Shown here: in pieces, positions 8,904 through 18,207 of the stretch
How the letters are laid out: every line of letters begins with the position of its first letter
Numbering within the stretch: position 1 is the first letter of the stretch
Assembly (NCBI GenBank): GCA_947088675.1
Contig: CAMUHN010000015.1
Coordinates: forward strand, 1 to 52,366
Direction: 5' to 3'
Source of the DNA: an uncultured Roseburia sp.
Lineage (GTDB): Bacteria; Bacillota; Clostridia; Lachnospirales; Lachnospiraceae
Length of the DNA stretch: 52,366 nt
Notes under the pieces: model-generated
The model's database searches: none
What the model was told of the DNA's origin: nothing
What the model saw: the letters and a program-made list of their open reading frames with translations, nothing else
Translations under genes and position numbers: made by a program

Positions 8904-10697
8904 TCAGATCTCCCTCGTGCAGCCCCTAAGCCACGTTCGCTCGTCTTCGTCCAGGAAATCAGCCAGTTTTTCATAGACAACACGGTGGTACTCATTGAGC
9001 CTGCGCCGCTCTTTCTCGTTCATCTGTTCCGGCAATATGGCGTCCAGATCAATCGGGACATAAGTGATAATTTCAAATTCCATAAACTGCCCGTTCTCGT
9101 TTTTTTGCGCTTTCTTACAGAGCAGTTCATTTTCTATGCGGATTCCATAAAGGCCCTCGCGGTAAACGCCGGGCTCATCTGTTGTGATCATACCCGCCTC
9201 TAAGACAGCGGCATCCGGCGAATCCGGATTGATTTTATACCGAAATGCATTCGGGCCCTCATGCACATTTAAGATATGACCCACACCATGGCCCGTCCCG
9301 CATTTATAGTCCATGCCAAGCTCCCAGAGCGGTTCCCTTGCCAGAATATCAAGACTGATACCGCTTGCGCCATATAAAAATTCTGCGTATGCAAGATTTA
9401 AATTTGCCCGGCAGACTGCTGTGTAATGCTCTTTCATCTGCTGTGTCAGCGGCCCAAGAACAATTGTCCTTGTAATATCCGTTGTCCCTGTCAGATAATG
9501 GCCCCCCGAATCTACCAGCAAAAAGCCCTCCTTTAAAAGCGGGGTATCCGCCTTGGGATCAGCAGCATAATGCATTTTCGCCGCATGTTCGCCGTACGCG
9601 CATATGGTGTCAAAAGACGGCCCGATATATCCGTTCTGTTCTCTGCGCAGCTCCTCCAGACAGGCGATCGCAGAACACTCCGTGATCGCTTTTTTACCGA
9701 TATTGGTTTTCAGCCAGTAAATAAATTTCGTCACTGCAATGGCATCGCAGAGATGGGCCTGTTTCGTATTCGCGATCTCTGTCGAATTTTTGACGGCTTT
9801 CATCCGGACGGTCGGATTTTTTGCCTCCACAATTCTGACACCTTTTGGAATACGCTGCATAATACTGTAACTGACCGAATGCGCATCGAGCAAAACGCAT
9901 TCGGTCTCACTGATTTCTGCCGCTTCCGTATGAATCGCCCCATACGGTTTTATGGTAATCTGATGTCTTGCCAGATAAGTCCGCATCGTTTCATCCAGTA
10001 TTTGTTCCTGCACAAACCAGTCGCAGGCGTCCTGCCGGATCATCAGACAGGAAAGCACGACCGGGACGCATTTGATATCACTGCCGCGTATGTTTAACAG
10101 CCATGCGATATCACAGAGCGAAGTCAGGATATGCACATCCGCTTCTCTCCGCTTCATTTCCTCACGCAGCCGTTTTAACTTACTGTCCGTACTCTCGCCC
10201 GTATACTGTTCTTCCAGCAGGTATGCCGGCTCTGCGGAAAGCGCCGGCCGGTCTTTCCAGACGATTCCGACCAGATCTTCCTCTGTCCAGAGACTTCCGC
10301 CCCTTTTTTCCACGGCCTTTTTTAACTTTCTGCCCCATGTGGCATTCACTACCCTGCCGTCAAAGCCAAGACAGCCTCCCTTTGGCAGCTTTTCTTCGAT
10401 CAGTTCTTCTATTCCCGGAACGTTTTCTTCCCCGCTGCGGTAGAGCTTAATACCGCTGCCCGACAGTTCCTCTTTCGCCTGCAGGAAATAGCGCCCGTCC
10501 GTAAACAGCCCCGCCTCTTCCTTAAAAATAACGGCCGTGCCGGCAGAACCGGTAAATCCCGTGATATATTCGCGCGCTTTAAAATACGGTCCGACATATT
10601 CCGACTCGTGAAAATCAGCCGTCGGTACCAGATAGATATCAATACGGCGACGCTCCATCTCTTTTCTGAGCGCAAAAAGCCTTTCCCTGATTGACAT
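8904..10697 (-). CDS. Xaa-Pro aminopeptidase (M24B family)
   Basis: A protein of about 597 residues with the three-domain layout of cytosolic aminopeptidase P: two creatinase-type N-terminal domains and a C-terminal pita-bread metalloprotease domain. Metal-binding segments are visible: LLVDSGGHYLTGTTDITRT (two Asp), GTGHGVGHILNVHEGP (His), TDEPGVYREG (Glu) and IRIENELL (Glu). It removes N-terminal residues that precede proline. No signal peptide. The start is uncertain: ATG at 10709 has AAAGG only one base away, while ATG at 10697 has it 13 bases away; I use the latter because SIRERL is where the fold begins. It lies between the thioesterase and polA genes and is likely co-transcribed. Confidence 0.9.
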   Translation of the reverse strand: MSIRERLFALRKEMERRRIDIYLVPTADFHESEYVGPYFKAREYITGFTGSAGTAVIFKEEAGLFTDGRYFLQAKEELSGSGIKLYRSGEENVPGIEELIEEKLPKGGCLGFDGRVVNATWGRKLKKAVEKRGGSLWTEEDLVGIVWKDRPALSAEPAYLLEEQYTGESTDSKLKRLREEMKRREADVHILTSLCDIAWLLNIRGSDIKCVPVVLSCLMIRQDACDWFVQEQILDETMRTYLARHQITIKPYGAIHTEAAEISETECVLLDAHSVSYSIMQRIPKGVRIVEAKNPTVRMKAVKNSTEIANTKQAHLCDAIAVTKFIYWLKTNIGKKAITECSAIACLEELRREQNGYIGPSFDTICAYGEHAAKMHYAADPKADTPLLKEGFLLVDSGGHYLTGTTDITRTIVLGPLTQQMKEHYTAVCRANLNLAYAEFLYGASGISLDILAREPLWELGMDYKCGTGHGVGHILNVHEGPNAFRYKINPDSPDAAVLEAGMITTDEPGVYREGLYGIRIENELLCKKAQKNENGQFMEFEIITYVPIDLDAILPEQMNEKERRRLNEYHRVVYEKLADFLDEDERTWLRGCTREI

Positions 10698-10718
10698 AGC
10701 AGCAACCATACCTTTCCG

Positions 10719-11198
10719 TCAGTCCATAGCCTGCTCATTGTTTGCATATTCAAAAAACTTTGTGTCAAGCTCCGGATATGAGCGTTTCAGTGAGATCGGC
10801 CTGCCTGAACGATTTAAAAAGCAGTGGGAACTCTTCCCTGTCGCACGCAGCTCGCCTGTCTTTTTATCTGTCATACGATACTCCACTTCCATGCGGATAC
10901 CGGTGTATTTTAACATTTTTGTCTCAATTACAACCGTGTCGTCAAAATGTACCATACTGTGATACTCGCAGGCAACTGAGAGCACAGGGCTTATAATTTC
11001 CATTGTCTCCATCGCCTTGTAGGAAAGCCCCATCTGGTCCATCAGATCCATACGCGCCTCTTCCATCCATCTGATATAATTGGAATGATGGATAATCCCC
11101 ATCTGGTCCGTCTCATAATACTTTGCATGGTGCTCATACGGATGAAATTTGATATGTTCTGTATGACTGCCATATACTTCAATTTCTTTTCCTGACAT
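10719..11198 (-). CDS. Acyl-CoA thioesterase, hotdog fold (YbgC/4HBT type)
   Basis: A protein of 159 residues with a hotdog fold. The segment YYETDQMGIIHHSNYIRWMEE contains the family's catalytic Asp and HxxNYxxW pattern of 4-hydroxybenzoyl-CoA thioesterase/YbgC proteins. It probably hydrolyses acyl-CoA thioesters in the cytoplasm; chain specificity is not readable. The start at 11198 has GGAGG eight bases upstream; the first in-frame ATG (11213) overlaps that site and is rejected. It is the first gene of the minus-strand run ending at the PFL gene, with a promoter candidate at 11278-11306. Confidence 0.88.
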   Translation of the reverse strand: MSGKEIEVYGSHTEHIKFHPYEHHAKYYETDQMGIIHHSNYIRWMEEARMDLMDQMGLSYKAMETMEIISPVLSVACEYHSMVHFDDTVVIETKMLKYTGIRMEVEYRMTDKKTGELRATGKSSHCFLNRSGRPISLKRSYPELDTKFFEYANNEQAMD

Positions 11199-11277
11199 AT
11201 GCTGTCCCTCCATTCCGATGTGATCCTTTCAACCAGTTCTTTTGATCGTTCTTCTGATTCTTCACATTTTATCCTAT

Positions 11278-11306
11278 ACTTTACCACAATCTCCCACAAA
11301 TTTCAA
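11278..11306 (-). promoter_or_regulatory. Promoter candidate for the thioesterase-polA run
   Basis: Minus strand: TTGAAA (11306-11301), 17 bases, TAAAGT (11283-11278). A second possible -10 (TAAAAT) lies slightly further down. Located 80 bases before the thioesterase start and pointing toward it. Confidence 0.5.
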
Positions 11307-11328
11307 TGTCCGCTTTCTTCCTTACTGT

Positions 11329-11497
11329 AAACAGTGTTCACAGTTCAGCTTTCGGCTTCACTGTTACAGAATATCCGCTCCATTTAAAATTTGCCTGCGG
11401 CAAAGGAGCGGATTCCCGGCTGTTTGGCACTGCTGGCTGCTAACTGCGCAGCAAGTGCGCAGTTGCAGGCTGAAATGTTTCAAACAGAGTTCACAGT
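11329..11497. repeat. Structured element flanked by 16-bp direct repeats
   Basis: AAACAGTGTTCACAGT at 11329-11344 recurs as AAACAGAGTTCACAGT at 11482-11497 (15 of 16 identical). Between them are a stem ATCCGCTCC (11373-11381) with GGAGCGGAT (11405-11413), a perfect hairpin AACTGCGCA / TGCGCAGTT (11442-11450 / 11456-11464), and outer arms TTCAGC (11344-11349) / GCTGAA (11469-11474). The right repeat covers the last codons of the YfhO gene. No coding potential is seen. It resembles a small non-autonomous or REP-like element. There is no T-tract, so simple terminator function is unlikely. Confidence 0.6.
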
Positions 11498-13963
11498 AGC
11501 CTTTCTTCTCCTGCGGATCTGAAGCAGGACAAACGCCGCGATACAAAACGCGGTGACAATCGCGCCCGTCAAAAGTTTTGGGGTACGGTATTTTAAACAG
11601 ATCTCATAATCCCCGGGGTCCAGATACAGACTGTAAAGCGCGCCCTCAAATCCTTCCGCGCAATCTGTCATATCTTCCCCGTCCACATAAATCGACCATC
11701 CCTCCTCATATGGCACGGAAAAAATAAGCCTGCCCTCTTTTTGCACCTGTATCGTCCCCTCGATTTTTGTATCGGAGAACGAGGTCAGTTTCATTGTCTG
11801 CCCGTTTAAAGCCTCGTATGCCTGCTTTAGCGCCTCCTCATTCAGACGGTAAACAGTCAGTCTTAAATTTTCGTTTTTATCATTGCGTACCCAAAGGGTG
11901 CTCCCGGCATAATTGTAGCCAAGATCCAGCGTATATTTGTGAGATACATGCGTATAATCTCTTGTCCTGCCGCCGCTTGTCTCAAGAGTCAGCTTCTCGA
12001 TTCCTGTCGCGTCATATCTTGCGTACAGATATCCGTCCTCCGTGGCGTGGACTGTCGTCTCGCCCTCCACAGACACCGAAGATACCTGCGTGAGCAGATC
12101 TTCTTTAGCGCCGAGCAGTTTTGCCAGCGCATTCTGCGCTTCGATCTGCTCCATATCCAAAAACTGCCACTCTTCCAGCACATCTTCATCCATCATAAAG
12201 CCAAGCGGCAGGCTGTATTTGTTTTTATAGAGGTAACTGTCGCCGGACGAAGTAAGGTATTCACAGATCGGGCTCTCCTCAAGCCCGTTGTCCGCGAGGA
12301 TATATTTCACAGAAAGCATTGCCGAGAAAAGCGGCGTCTGTCCGTTGTAACAGTAATAATTTTTTCCGCCCTCCATGCCGACTTTCTGGTAGAAATGGCT
12401 TACCTCGATATTCATCAGCGACGAGAATAAGGTTGCGGATGGATATCCGTACAGCGAAGCGTCATTCTTCGTCTTGCGTTCCAGCTCCTCAATACGGTAA
12501 AAACCTCCCCCGTCAGAATCATTGTCCTCTTTTGCATACGAGACAAGCGCATCATAGTCCGCCATACGCGCCACATAAGTCGGCCGGTATACCGGGACAA
12601 ATCCGGTTTTGTGAAAATTCAGTGTGATTTCTGTAAGAGCCAGAACACATACGCAGCCAATCCATATATAATTGATCTTTTTTACCTGAAAGTGCAGCAG
12701 CACACTGAAAATCAGATATCCGGTCAAAAAAACCGCCGTAAATAAAAATGCGGCCCCGGATACCTGTTCAAAATCCGCTCTTTTGTACGCAATCGCCCAA
12801 AATACAGCATTTAACACAGCCGCCAGGGCAAAATGCCACAGTTTATTTTCACGGATCAACAGGATTGCCTCAAAGGAGAGCGTCAGGAGCAGAAAAATAT
12901 ATAAAAACGACTGTCTGCCCGGCAGCGAATCCGGAAAATGAAATCCATGCCAGATAAAATCCAGTATATTATTTGCAAAACTCACAAAAAAGAAAACCGC
13001 CAGAAAAAGTTTTAAAATTCTCTCCTTTAATTTAATCTTCCCGTTCAGCGCATAAAGTATCACAAAACAAAAAACAAAAACGCCGCAGTATAGATTCGGC
13101 CAATGGGACGTCCCTGTATAGATGTCCGTCATAAACGCATGGCGCGCGCCCTGGTCGATCAGGTTAAAATACCATTTCACCTGTTCCGGAAACGAAATCC
13201 CCTGCGAGCCGCTGTACCCTAAAATAACTGCCTCCGGAAAGAGAAACACCGCCCCTGTGCCGCCCGCAAGCAGAGAATACAGAGCGAAACGAAAAAATGC
13301 GCGTATGCCGGTTTCTCTGTGGGCAGTCCATGTAATCAAAAACCAGAACACCAAAAACATACAGATCAGAAAAGAAATATAATAATTGCTCAGGACGCTA
13401 AGCGCAAGCGTTATGTAATAGAGCCCCGGCTTTCCCTCCCTGACAAGCTGCTCTAATCCCATGATAATCAAAGGCGCCAGCACAATACAGTCAAGCCACA
13501 TCACATTCCAGGAATAAGCCGCCATATAGCCGGAAAGCGCATACGCCGTTCCGAATACGGCAATCAGGATATGATTGGATTTATAATGACGGCGCAGATA
13601 AGCGGCAAATGTCAGACCGCAGAATCCGATTTTTAACAGAATCAAAACAGACATAAACTCTATGATAAAATCTCTGGAGCAAAAGACCAAAAGCCAGTTG
13701 AACGGGCTGGCCAGATAATAGGCAAAATGCGAGATATAATCCGATCCAAGCCCCAGCTTCCAGGAATAAAAGAAACTGCCGCCGTTTTGCAGTTTTTCCA
13801 TCATCTCAATGGAAAACGGACAATATTGATGAAACATATCTATCTGCAGCAGGCAGGAATCCCCAAACGGATAAATGCCGTGCAGGATACAGATCAGAAC
13901 TGACAGCGATAACGGCAGAACAAAGGCCAGAATCAACGGCAGTCTGTGCCACTTTTCTCTCAT
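11480..13963 (-). CDS. YfhO-family polytopic membrane protein
   Basis: A protein of about 827 residues. The N-terminal half consists of many hydrophobic helices with conserved short loops (GDSCLLQIDMFHQYCPF, GLGSDYISHFAYYLASPFNW, YSWNVMWLDCI), typical of YfhO and of GT-C type glycosyltransferases. A large extracytoplasmic domain (about 460-790) follows, then a last helix near 805 and a basic tail. In B. subtilis, YfhO takes part in glycosylating lipoteichoic acid; the same role is inferred here because the gene follows an LtaS-like gene. Start 13963 has GAGG six bases upstream; ATG 13975 overlaps the previous stop but lacks a site. Direction of sugar transfer and the sugar are unknown. Confidence 0.85.
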   Translation of the reverse strand: MREKWHRLPLILAFVLPLSLSVLICILHGIYPFGDSCLLQIDMFHQYCPFSIEMMEKLQNGGSFFYSWKLGLGSDYISHFAYYLASPFNWLLVFCSRDFIIEFMSVLILLKIGFCGLTFAAYLRRHYKSNHILIAVFGTAYALSGYMAAYSWNVMWLDCIVLAPLIIMGLEQLVREGKPGLYYITLALSVLSNYYISFLICMFLVFWFLITWTAHRETGIRAFFRFALYSLLAGGTGAVFLFPEAVILGYSGSQGISFPEQVKWYFNLIDQGARHAFMTDIYTGTSHWPNLYCGVFVFCFVILYALNGKIKLKERILKLFLAVFFFVSFANNILDFIWHGFHFPDSLPGRQSFLYIFLLLTLSFEAILLIRENKLWHFALAAVLNAVFWAIAYKRADFEQVSGAAFLFTAVFLTGYLIFSVLLHFQVKKINYIWIGCVCVLALTEITLNFHKTGFVPVYRPTYVARMADYDALVSYAKEDNDSDGGGFYRIEELERKTKNDASLYGYPSATLFSSLMNIEVSHFYQKVGMEGGKNYYCYNGQTPLFSAMLSVKYILADNGLEESPICEYLTSSGDSYLYKNKYSLPLGFMMDEDVLEEWQFLDMEQIEAQNALAKLLGAKEDLLTQVSSVSVEGETTVHATEDGYLYARYDATGIEKLTLETSGGRTRDYTHVSHKYTLDLGYNYAGSTLWVRNDKNENLRLTVYRLNEEALKQAYEALNGQTMKLTSFSDTKIEGTIQVQKEGRLIFSVPYEEGWSIYVDGEDMTDCAEGFEGALYSLYLDPGDYEICLKYRTPKLLTGAIVTAFCIAAFVLLQIRRRRKATVNSV

Positions 13964-13971
13964 ATGATACC

Positions 13972-15753
13972 TCATTTCCCAAAAATCTGATAATACTGCA
14001 GTTTTTTATAGTCCGAAAGCTTCCCGGATGATACGTTTTCATCCCCGTTTGTCCGTTTTGTGTTCACTGCAGATAAAATCGGCCAGGTTTCCTCCAAATC
14101 CAGCAAAAATTTCTGATAGCCGCTTTGTGGGACGCCGGCGCGCCTTAACACTTCCGCCCCCAGATAGTTTGCAGAAAGATCTGCATTTGTCTGCTCCCCG
14201 ATCTCAAAATTGGCCCAGATCACATAGGGCACCTGATAGCGCAGCTTAATCTGCTCTTCGTCAAGCGCATTCCAGCGCATCCCGTTCGCCGCAAGCACCG
14301 GCGCCGCCACAGCGTCACCTGGCTGATGGTCGCCGAAAAAAACAATCACCGTCTTCTCTTTCTGCCCTGCAAAATAGTCAATCATGTCAGAAAGCGCCTG
14401 ATCCGATAGACTGACAAGCGACAGATACTGCGAAAGCGATACGCTGTTCATACCCTCCGCCGTAATATCCGGCGAAAAATTCGGATAAATTTCCTGATAT
14501 CCCCCGTGATTCTGCATCGTAACATTAAACAGAAACAATGGCGCCCCTTTTGCCTTTTTCTCATAGAGGTCTATGATTTTTTCCACACATGCCTGATCGC
14601 TGACATACTCTCTTACGCGCTCTTTCCCATAAAAATCCCGCAGAAAAATGCTCCTGTCAAATCCAAGCAGCGGATAGACCCGATCACGCTCCCAGCCCGA
14701 CGACTGATACGGGTGGATCGCAACCGTCCGATAGCCAAACTGCTTTAAATGCGAGGCAAGGGACGGCAGTTCCTGTTTGACATACTGCTGAAAGGGGATA
14801 CTTCCCTGCGGAAGAAACGCCATTGTATTGCCGGTGAGAAATTCAAATTCCGTATTTGGCGTGTTGCCGCCGCAGACGGATACATGAAGCATCCCTGTCA
14901 CCGTGTTTTTCGCCCCTTTCTGCAGGCTGTGCAGAAACGGCATGACATCACGGCTTGTCTGAAATTCGCCAAGCGCCGATAAATCCGCAAATGACTCATT
15001 CATCATAACGATGATATTGGGAAAGTCCGTCGTCTTATCTTCCTGCGTCTCTTTTGCCCGCTCTTCAAGATGCAAAAGCGCCTCCTCTGCCTCTTTTGCA
15101 GAATAACCTTCCGGCTTCTCCACAAAAACATACGGCAGGTTCATCACAAATGTCACGGCAAGCCCGTCTGCGTTTGCCATAAAAACCGGGGTAAAGCGCT
15201 TGTTGTAAAGCCTGTAACGATTCTGAAACGCCTCTTTCTGCAGCAGAAAGGAAAAACCGACAAGTGCCAAAACCGCTGCAAATGCTCCAAAAAGCCGGAC
15301 CGTAAGCCGGATCTGCCGGACGGATCCTTTGAAAAAACACAGGGATGCAAACAACAGCACAAACAGTACTGTCACCACGGCTATCCTCACATCCGGCGTA
15401 AAATCATAATTATCCGCCACGCTCGCCGCGGTTTTCAGCGAAAAAATATCCCACGGCACCAGGGGAACTGACCGAAACCGCAGCACATAAGCATTGATCA
15501 GTCCATACAAAAACGATACGACGCCCAATGCGGAAAGCGAAATCTTCACGCTGCCTGTCATAAAGAGCAGCACGACAGCCGTAAGTTCAAACAGGAAAAT
15601 ATTAAACGCCTGCGCATACGGCCGTATGTCTGCCCACGGATTATGCGTAAAATTTTCGGTCAGATAAAAGATAAGAACCGGATAAATAAGCACAATCCAC
15701 TGTCTTCTGCTATTACTTTTCTGAATTTTTCTGAAATTTGTCTGCTGCCTCAT
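13972..15753 (-). CDS. LtaS-like phosphoglycerol transferase / sulfatase-fold membrane protein
   Basis: A protein of about 593 residues with several N-terminal membrane helices and a C-terminal extracellular sulfatase-type domain. Landmarks of the lipoteichoic-acid synthase family are visible: VMMNESFADL (metal-binding Glu), GGNTPNTEFEFLTG (catalytic Thr), QNHGGYQ and FFGDHQPGD (metal-binding Asp-His). It probably moves glycerol phosphate from phosphatidylglycerol to a growing polymer or glycolipid at the outer membrane face. The YfhO gene starts nine bases upstream of this frame's end region, so the two are one unit. The start is uncertain: ATG 15753 has no good ribosome site, and a TTGTAA/TATACT promoter-like pair (15787-15760) would give an almost leaderless message. 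Confidence 0.85.
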   Translation of the reverse strand: MRQQTNFRKIQKSNSRRQWIVLIYPVLIFYLTENFTHNPWADIRPYAQAFNIFLFELTAVVLLFMTGSVKISLSALGVVSFLYGLINAYVLRFRSVPLVPWDIFSLKTAASVADNYDFTPDVRIAVVTVLFVLLFASLCFFKGSVRQIRLTVRLFGAFAAVLALVGFSFLLQKEAFQNRYRLYNKRFTPVFMANADGLAVTFVMNLPYVFVEKPEGYSAKEAEEALLHLEERAKETQEDKTTDFPNIIVMMNESFADLSALGEFQTSRDVMPFLHSLQKGAKNTVTGMLHVSVCGGNTPNTEFEFLTGNTMAFLPQGSIPFQQYVKQELPSLASHLKQFGYRTVAIHPYQSSGWERDRVYPLLGFDRSIFLRDFYGKERVREYVSDQACVEKIIDLYEKKAKGAPLFLFNVTMQNHGGYQEIYPNFSPDITAEGMNSVSLSQYLSLVSLSDQALSDMIDYFAGQKEKTVIVFFGDHQPGDAVAAPVLAANGMRWNALDEEQIKLRYQVPYVIWANFEIGEQTNADLSANYLGAEVLRRAGVPQSGYQKFLLDLEETWPILSAVNTKRTNGDENVSSGKLSDYKKLQYYQIFGK

Positions 15754-15797
15754 GTATGTAGTATACCACACTCCCGTTTGTTTACAAAACAGATCTG

Positions 15798-15853
15798 AAA
15801 AAAAAATGAAAATACACCCGGCTGCGGCCTGACAAAACGCATCGGGTGTATTT
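15798..15853 (-). terminator. Rho-independent terminator after nrdD
   Basis: AAATACACCCG (15810-15820) pairs with CGGGTGTATTT (15843-15853), an 11-bp stem. On the minus strand it is followed by TTTTCATTTTTTTTTC. It lies directly after the nrdD stop. Confidence 0.88.
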
Positions 15854-15858
15854 GGAAT

Positions 15859-18021
15859 TTACAGATGGAGCACGCGTTCTTTAATTTCCTGGGTACGCCC
15901 CTGGTTCCAGAACTGCGTACCGATATATCCGCAGGTACGCCTTGCCACGCTCATCATATTCTGATCGTGGTTGCCGCAGTTGGGGCATTCCCAGATTAAC
16001 TTGCCATGTTTGTCATTGACAATTTTAATCTCCCCGGAATAACCGCATTCCATACAGTAATCGCTCTTTGTATTTAACTCCGCATACATAATATTGTCAT
16101 AGATAAACTGCATGACGGAGAGAACCGCTTCCAGATTATCCTGCATATTCGGTACCTCGACATAACTGATTGCGCCGCCCGGCGACAATTCCTGGAACTG
16201 TGCTTCAAACTTCAGCTTATCAAATGCATTCATCTCCTCGGTCACGTGGACATGATAGCTGTTTGTAATATAATTTTTATCGGTAACGCCCTCGATAATG
16301 CCAAACCGCTTCTGTAAGCATTTTGCAAATTTATAGGTCGTCGTCTCAAGCGGCGTACCATAAAGTGAAAAATCAATGTTGTGCTTCTGCTTCCAGCGCG
16401 CGCAGGCATCGTTTAAATAGCGCATCACAGAAAGCGCAAATTCTGTTCCTCCCGGCTCCGTGTGAGAAACGCCTTTCATATATCTCGTACACTCACAGAG
16501 CCCCGCATATCCCAGCGAAATAGTAGAATACCCGTTATATAAAAGTTTATCGATTGTCTCGCCTTTCTTTAAGCGCGCAAGCGCTCCGTTCTGCCATAAT
16601 ATCGGCGCCACATCAGACGGAGTTCCCCTGAGGCGTTCGTTGCGGATCAAAAGCGCCCTGTAGCAAAGATCCAGACGCTCGTCTAAAATCTCCCAGAATT
16701 TGTCTATATCCTTTCCGGAAGAACATGCCACATCCACAAGGTTGATTGTGACGACGCCCTGATTGAATCTCCCGTAAAATTTAAACTGATCTTCCTCGTC
16801 TTTGTACACAGTCAGGAAAGACCGGCACCCCATACAGGTATAGCAGTTGCCCTGCTTTAATTTCTTCATAATCTTTTCGGAGATATAATCCGGAACCATA
16901 CGCTTTGCCGTACATTCCGCAGCGAGCTTCGTCAGATACCAGTACCGGCTGCCCTCCCTGATATTGTCCTCCTCCAGAACATAGATTAATTTTGGAAAAG
17001 CGGGCGTAATATAGACGCCCTTTTCATTTTTTACGCCTAAAATACGCTGATGAAGCATTTCCTCAATCACTGCCGCCAGATCGTCCCGCAGCTGCCCTTC
17101 CGGCACCTCGTCCAGATACATAAAGACCGTGATAAACGGAGCCTGCCCGTTCGTCGTCATCAGCGTAATCACCTGGTACTGTATCACCTGTACGCCGCGG
17201 TTGATTTCTTCTTTGACGCGCAGCTCCGCAATCTGATTGACGCGCTCGTCGGTCGCTTCAACGCCTGCGGCTTCCAGTTCGATTCTGACCTGTTTTCTGA
17301 ATTTTTCGCGGCTGACCTGCACAAACGGCGCCAGATGGGACAGCGAGATGCTCTGCCCGCCATACTGTGAACTTGCAATCTGCGCCACAGCCTGTGTCGC
17401 GATATTGCAGGCCGTCGAAAAACTTTTGGGCCGGTCGATCATTGTCTCGCTGATTACGGTCCCGTTCTGCAGCATATCTTCTAAATTCACCAGACAGCAG
17501 TTGTGCATATGCTGCGCGAAATAGTCCGAATCATGAAAATGGATCATCCCCTTTTCATGCGCTTCCACAATATCCGGCGGCAGCAGAAAGCGTCGTGTGA
17601 TATCCTTGCTGACTTCTCCTGCCATATAATCGCGCTGCACACTGTTGACAGTTGGATTTTTATTTGAATTTTCCTGCTTTACTTCCTCGTTGTTGCACTC
17701 TAAGAGACTTAAGATCTGCTCGTCCGTTGAATTGGACTTACGGATAATCTCGCGCTTATACCGGTATGTGATATAATTGCGCGCCACAGTAAACGCCTTA
17801 TTGCTCATGATCTGATTCTCTACCATATCCTGTATTTCTTCAACGCCCGGCGAATGCTTCATATTCGCACAGGCTTTCTCGACATTAATCAGAATCTTCT
17901 CTATCTGGGAATCGGAAAGTCTCTCATAATCAATTACGCTGTCATTTGCCTTGCGTATCGCAGCTTCGATTTTCTGGATGTCAAACGCATCTTCCGTACC
18001 GCTTCTTTTAATTATCTTCAT
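15859..18021 (-). CDS. nrdD: Anaerobic (class III) ribonucleoside-triphosphate reductase
   Basis: A protein of 720 residues, normal for NrdD. Residues 1-95 form an ATP-cone (KIIKRSGTEDAFDIQKIEAAI...) for allosteric control. The C-terminus carries a zinc site (CMECGYSG ... WECPNCGN) and the glycyl-radical motif RTCGYIG at 695-701, whose glycine (698) should carry the radical. It reduces NTPs to dNTPs without oxygen, with formate as usual reductant in this class. Its activating enzyme NrdG is not encoded next to it. GGAGG lies before the ATG. The promoter (18180-18207) is overlapped by NrdR-like boxes, so repression by NrdR is expected. The leader of about 150 bases contains small inverted repeats. 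Confidence 0.96.
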   Translation of the reverse strand: MKIIKRSGTEDAFDIQKIEAAIRKANDSVIDYERLSDSQIEKILINVEKACANMKHSPGVEEIQDMVENQIMSNKAFTVARNYITYRYKREIIRKSNSTDEQILSLLECNNEEVKQENSNKNPTVNSVQRDYMAGEVSKDITRRFLLPPDIVEAHEKGMIHFHDSDYFAQHMHNCCLVNLEDMLQNGTVISETMIDRPKSFSTACNIATQAVAQIASSQYGGQSISLSHLAPFVQVSREKFRKQVRIELEAAGVEATDERVNQIAELRVKEEINRGVQVIQYQVITLMTTNGQAPFITVFMYLDEVPEGQLRDDLAAVIEEMLHQRILGVKNEKGVYITPAFPKLIYVLEEDNIREGSRYWYLTKLAAECTAKRMVPDYISEKIMKKLKQGNCYTCMGCRSFLTVYKDEEDQFKFYGRFNQGVVTINLVDVACSSGKDIDKFWEILDERLDLCYRALLIRNERLRGTPSDVAPILWQNGALARLKKGETIDKLLYNGYSTISLGYAGLCECTRYMKGVSHTEPGGTEFALSVMRYLNDACARWKQKHNIDFSLYGTPLETTTYKFAKCLQKRFGIIEGVTDKNYITNSYHVHVTEEMNAFDKLKFEAQFQELSPGGAISYVEVPNMQDNLEAVLSVMQFIYDNIMYAELNTKSDYCMECGYSGEIKIVNDKHGKLIWECPNCGNHDQNMMSVARRTCGYIGTQFWNQGRTQEIKERVLHL

Positions 18022-18047
18022 ATTATTCCTCCATTCCTGCTATGAAA

Positions 18048-18085
18048 GATCAAAACGGGCAAGCCCTGCTCAGCTGGCTTTGATC
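18048..18085 (-). promoter_or_regulatory. Inverted repeat in the nrdD leader
   Basis: GATCAAA (18048-18054) and TTTGATC (18079-18085) form the outer arms and GGGC/GCCC an inner one, 27 bases before the nrdD start. In the transcript this would fold ahead of the ribosome site. A short AGGC/GCCT stem followed by six T's lies further up (about 18104-18118). No known riboswitch motif recognised. Confidence 0.3.
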
Positions 18086-18179
18086 TCAATCCCTGTCATA
18101 TAAAAAAGAGGCTTCCCGCCTGTCCATACGGTATCCTGTACTGACGCACAATCAAACATACAACAGTTCCGCAATGAAC

Positions 18180-18207
18180 ATTATACAATATCTTGTATCT
18201 TTGTCAA
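18180..18207 (-). promoter_or_regulatory. nrdD promoter
   Basis: Minus strand: TTGACA (18207-18202), 16 bases, TATAAT (18185-18180). Both hexamers match consensus. The downstream NrdR-like box lies across the spacer and into the -10. Confidence 0.8.

Noticed and set aside
11442-11464. Hairpin after the YfhO gene as an ordinary terminator
   Set aside because: The stem is perfect but no T-tract follows; it fits better as part of the repeat-flanked element.
18022-18180. Riboswitch in the nrdD leader
   Set aside because: No cobalamin-box or other known motif was found; only small inverted repeats are visible.
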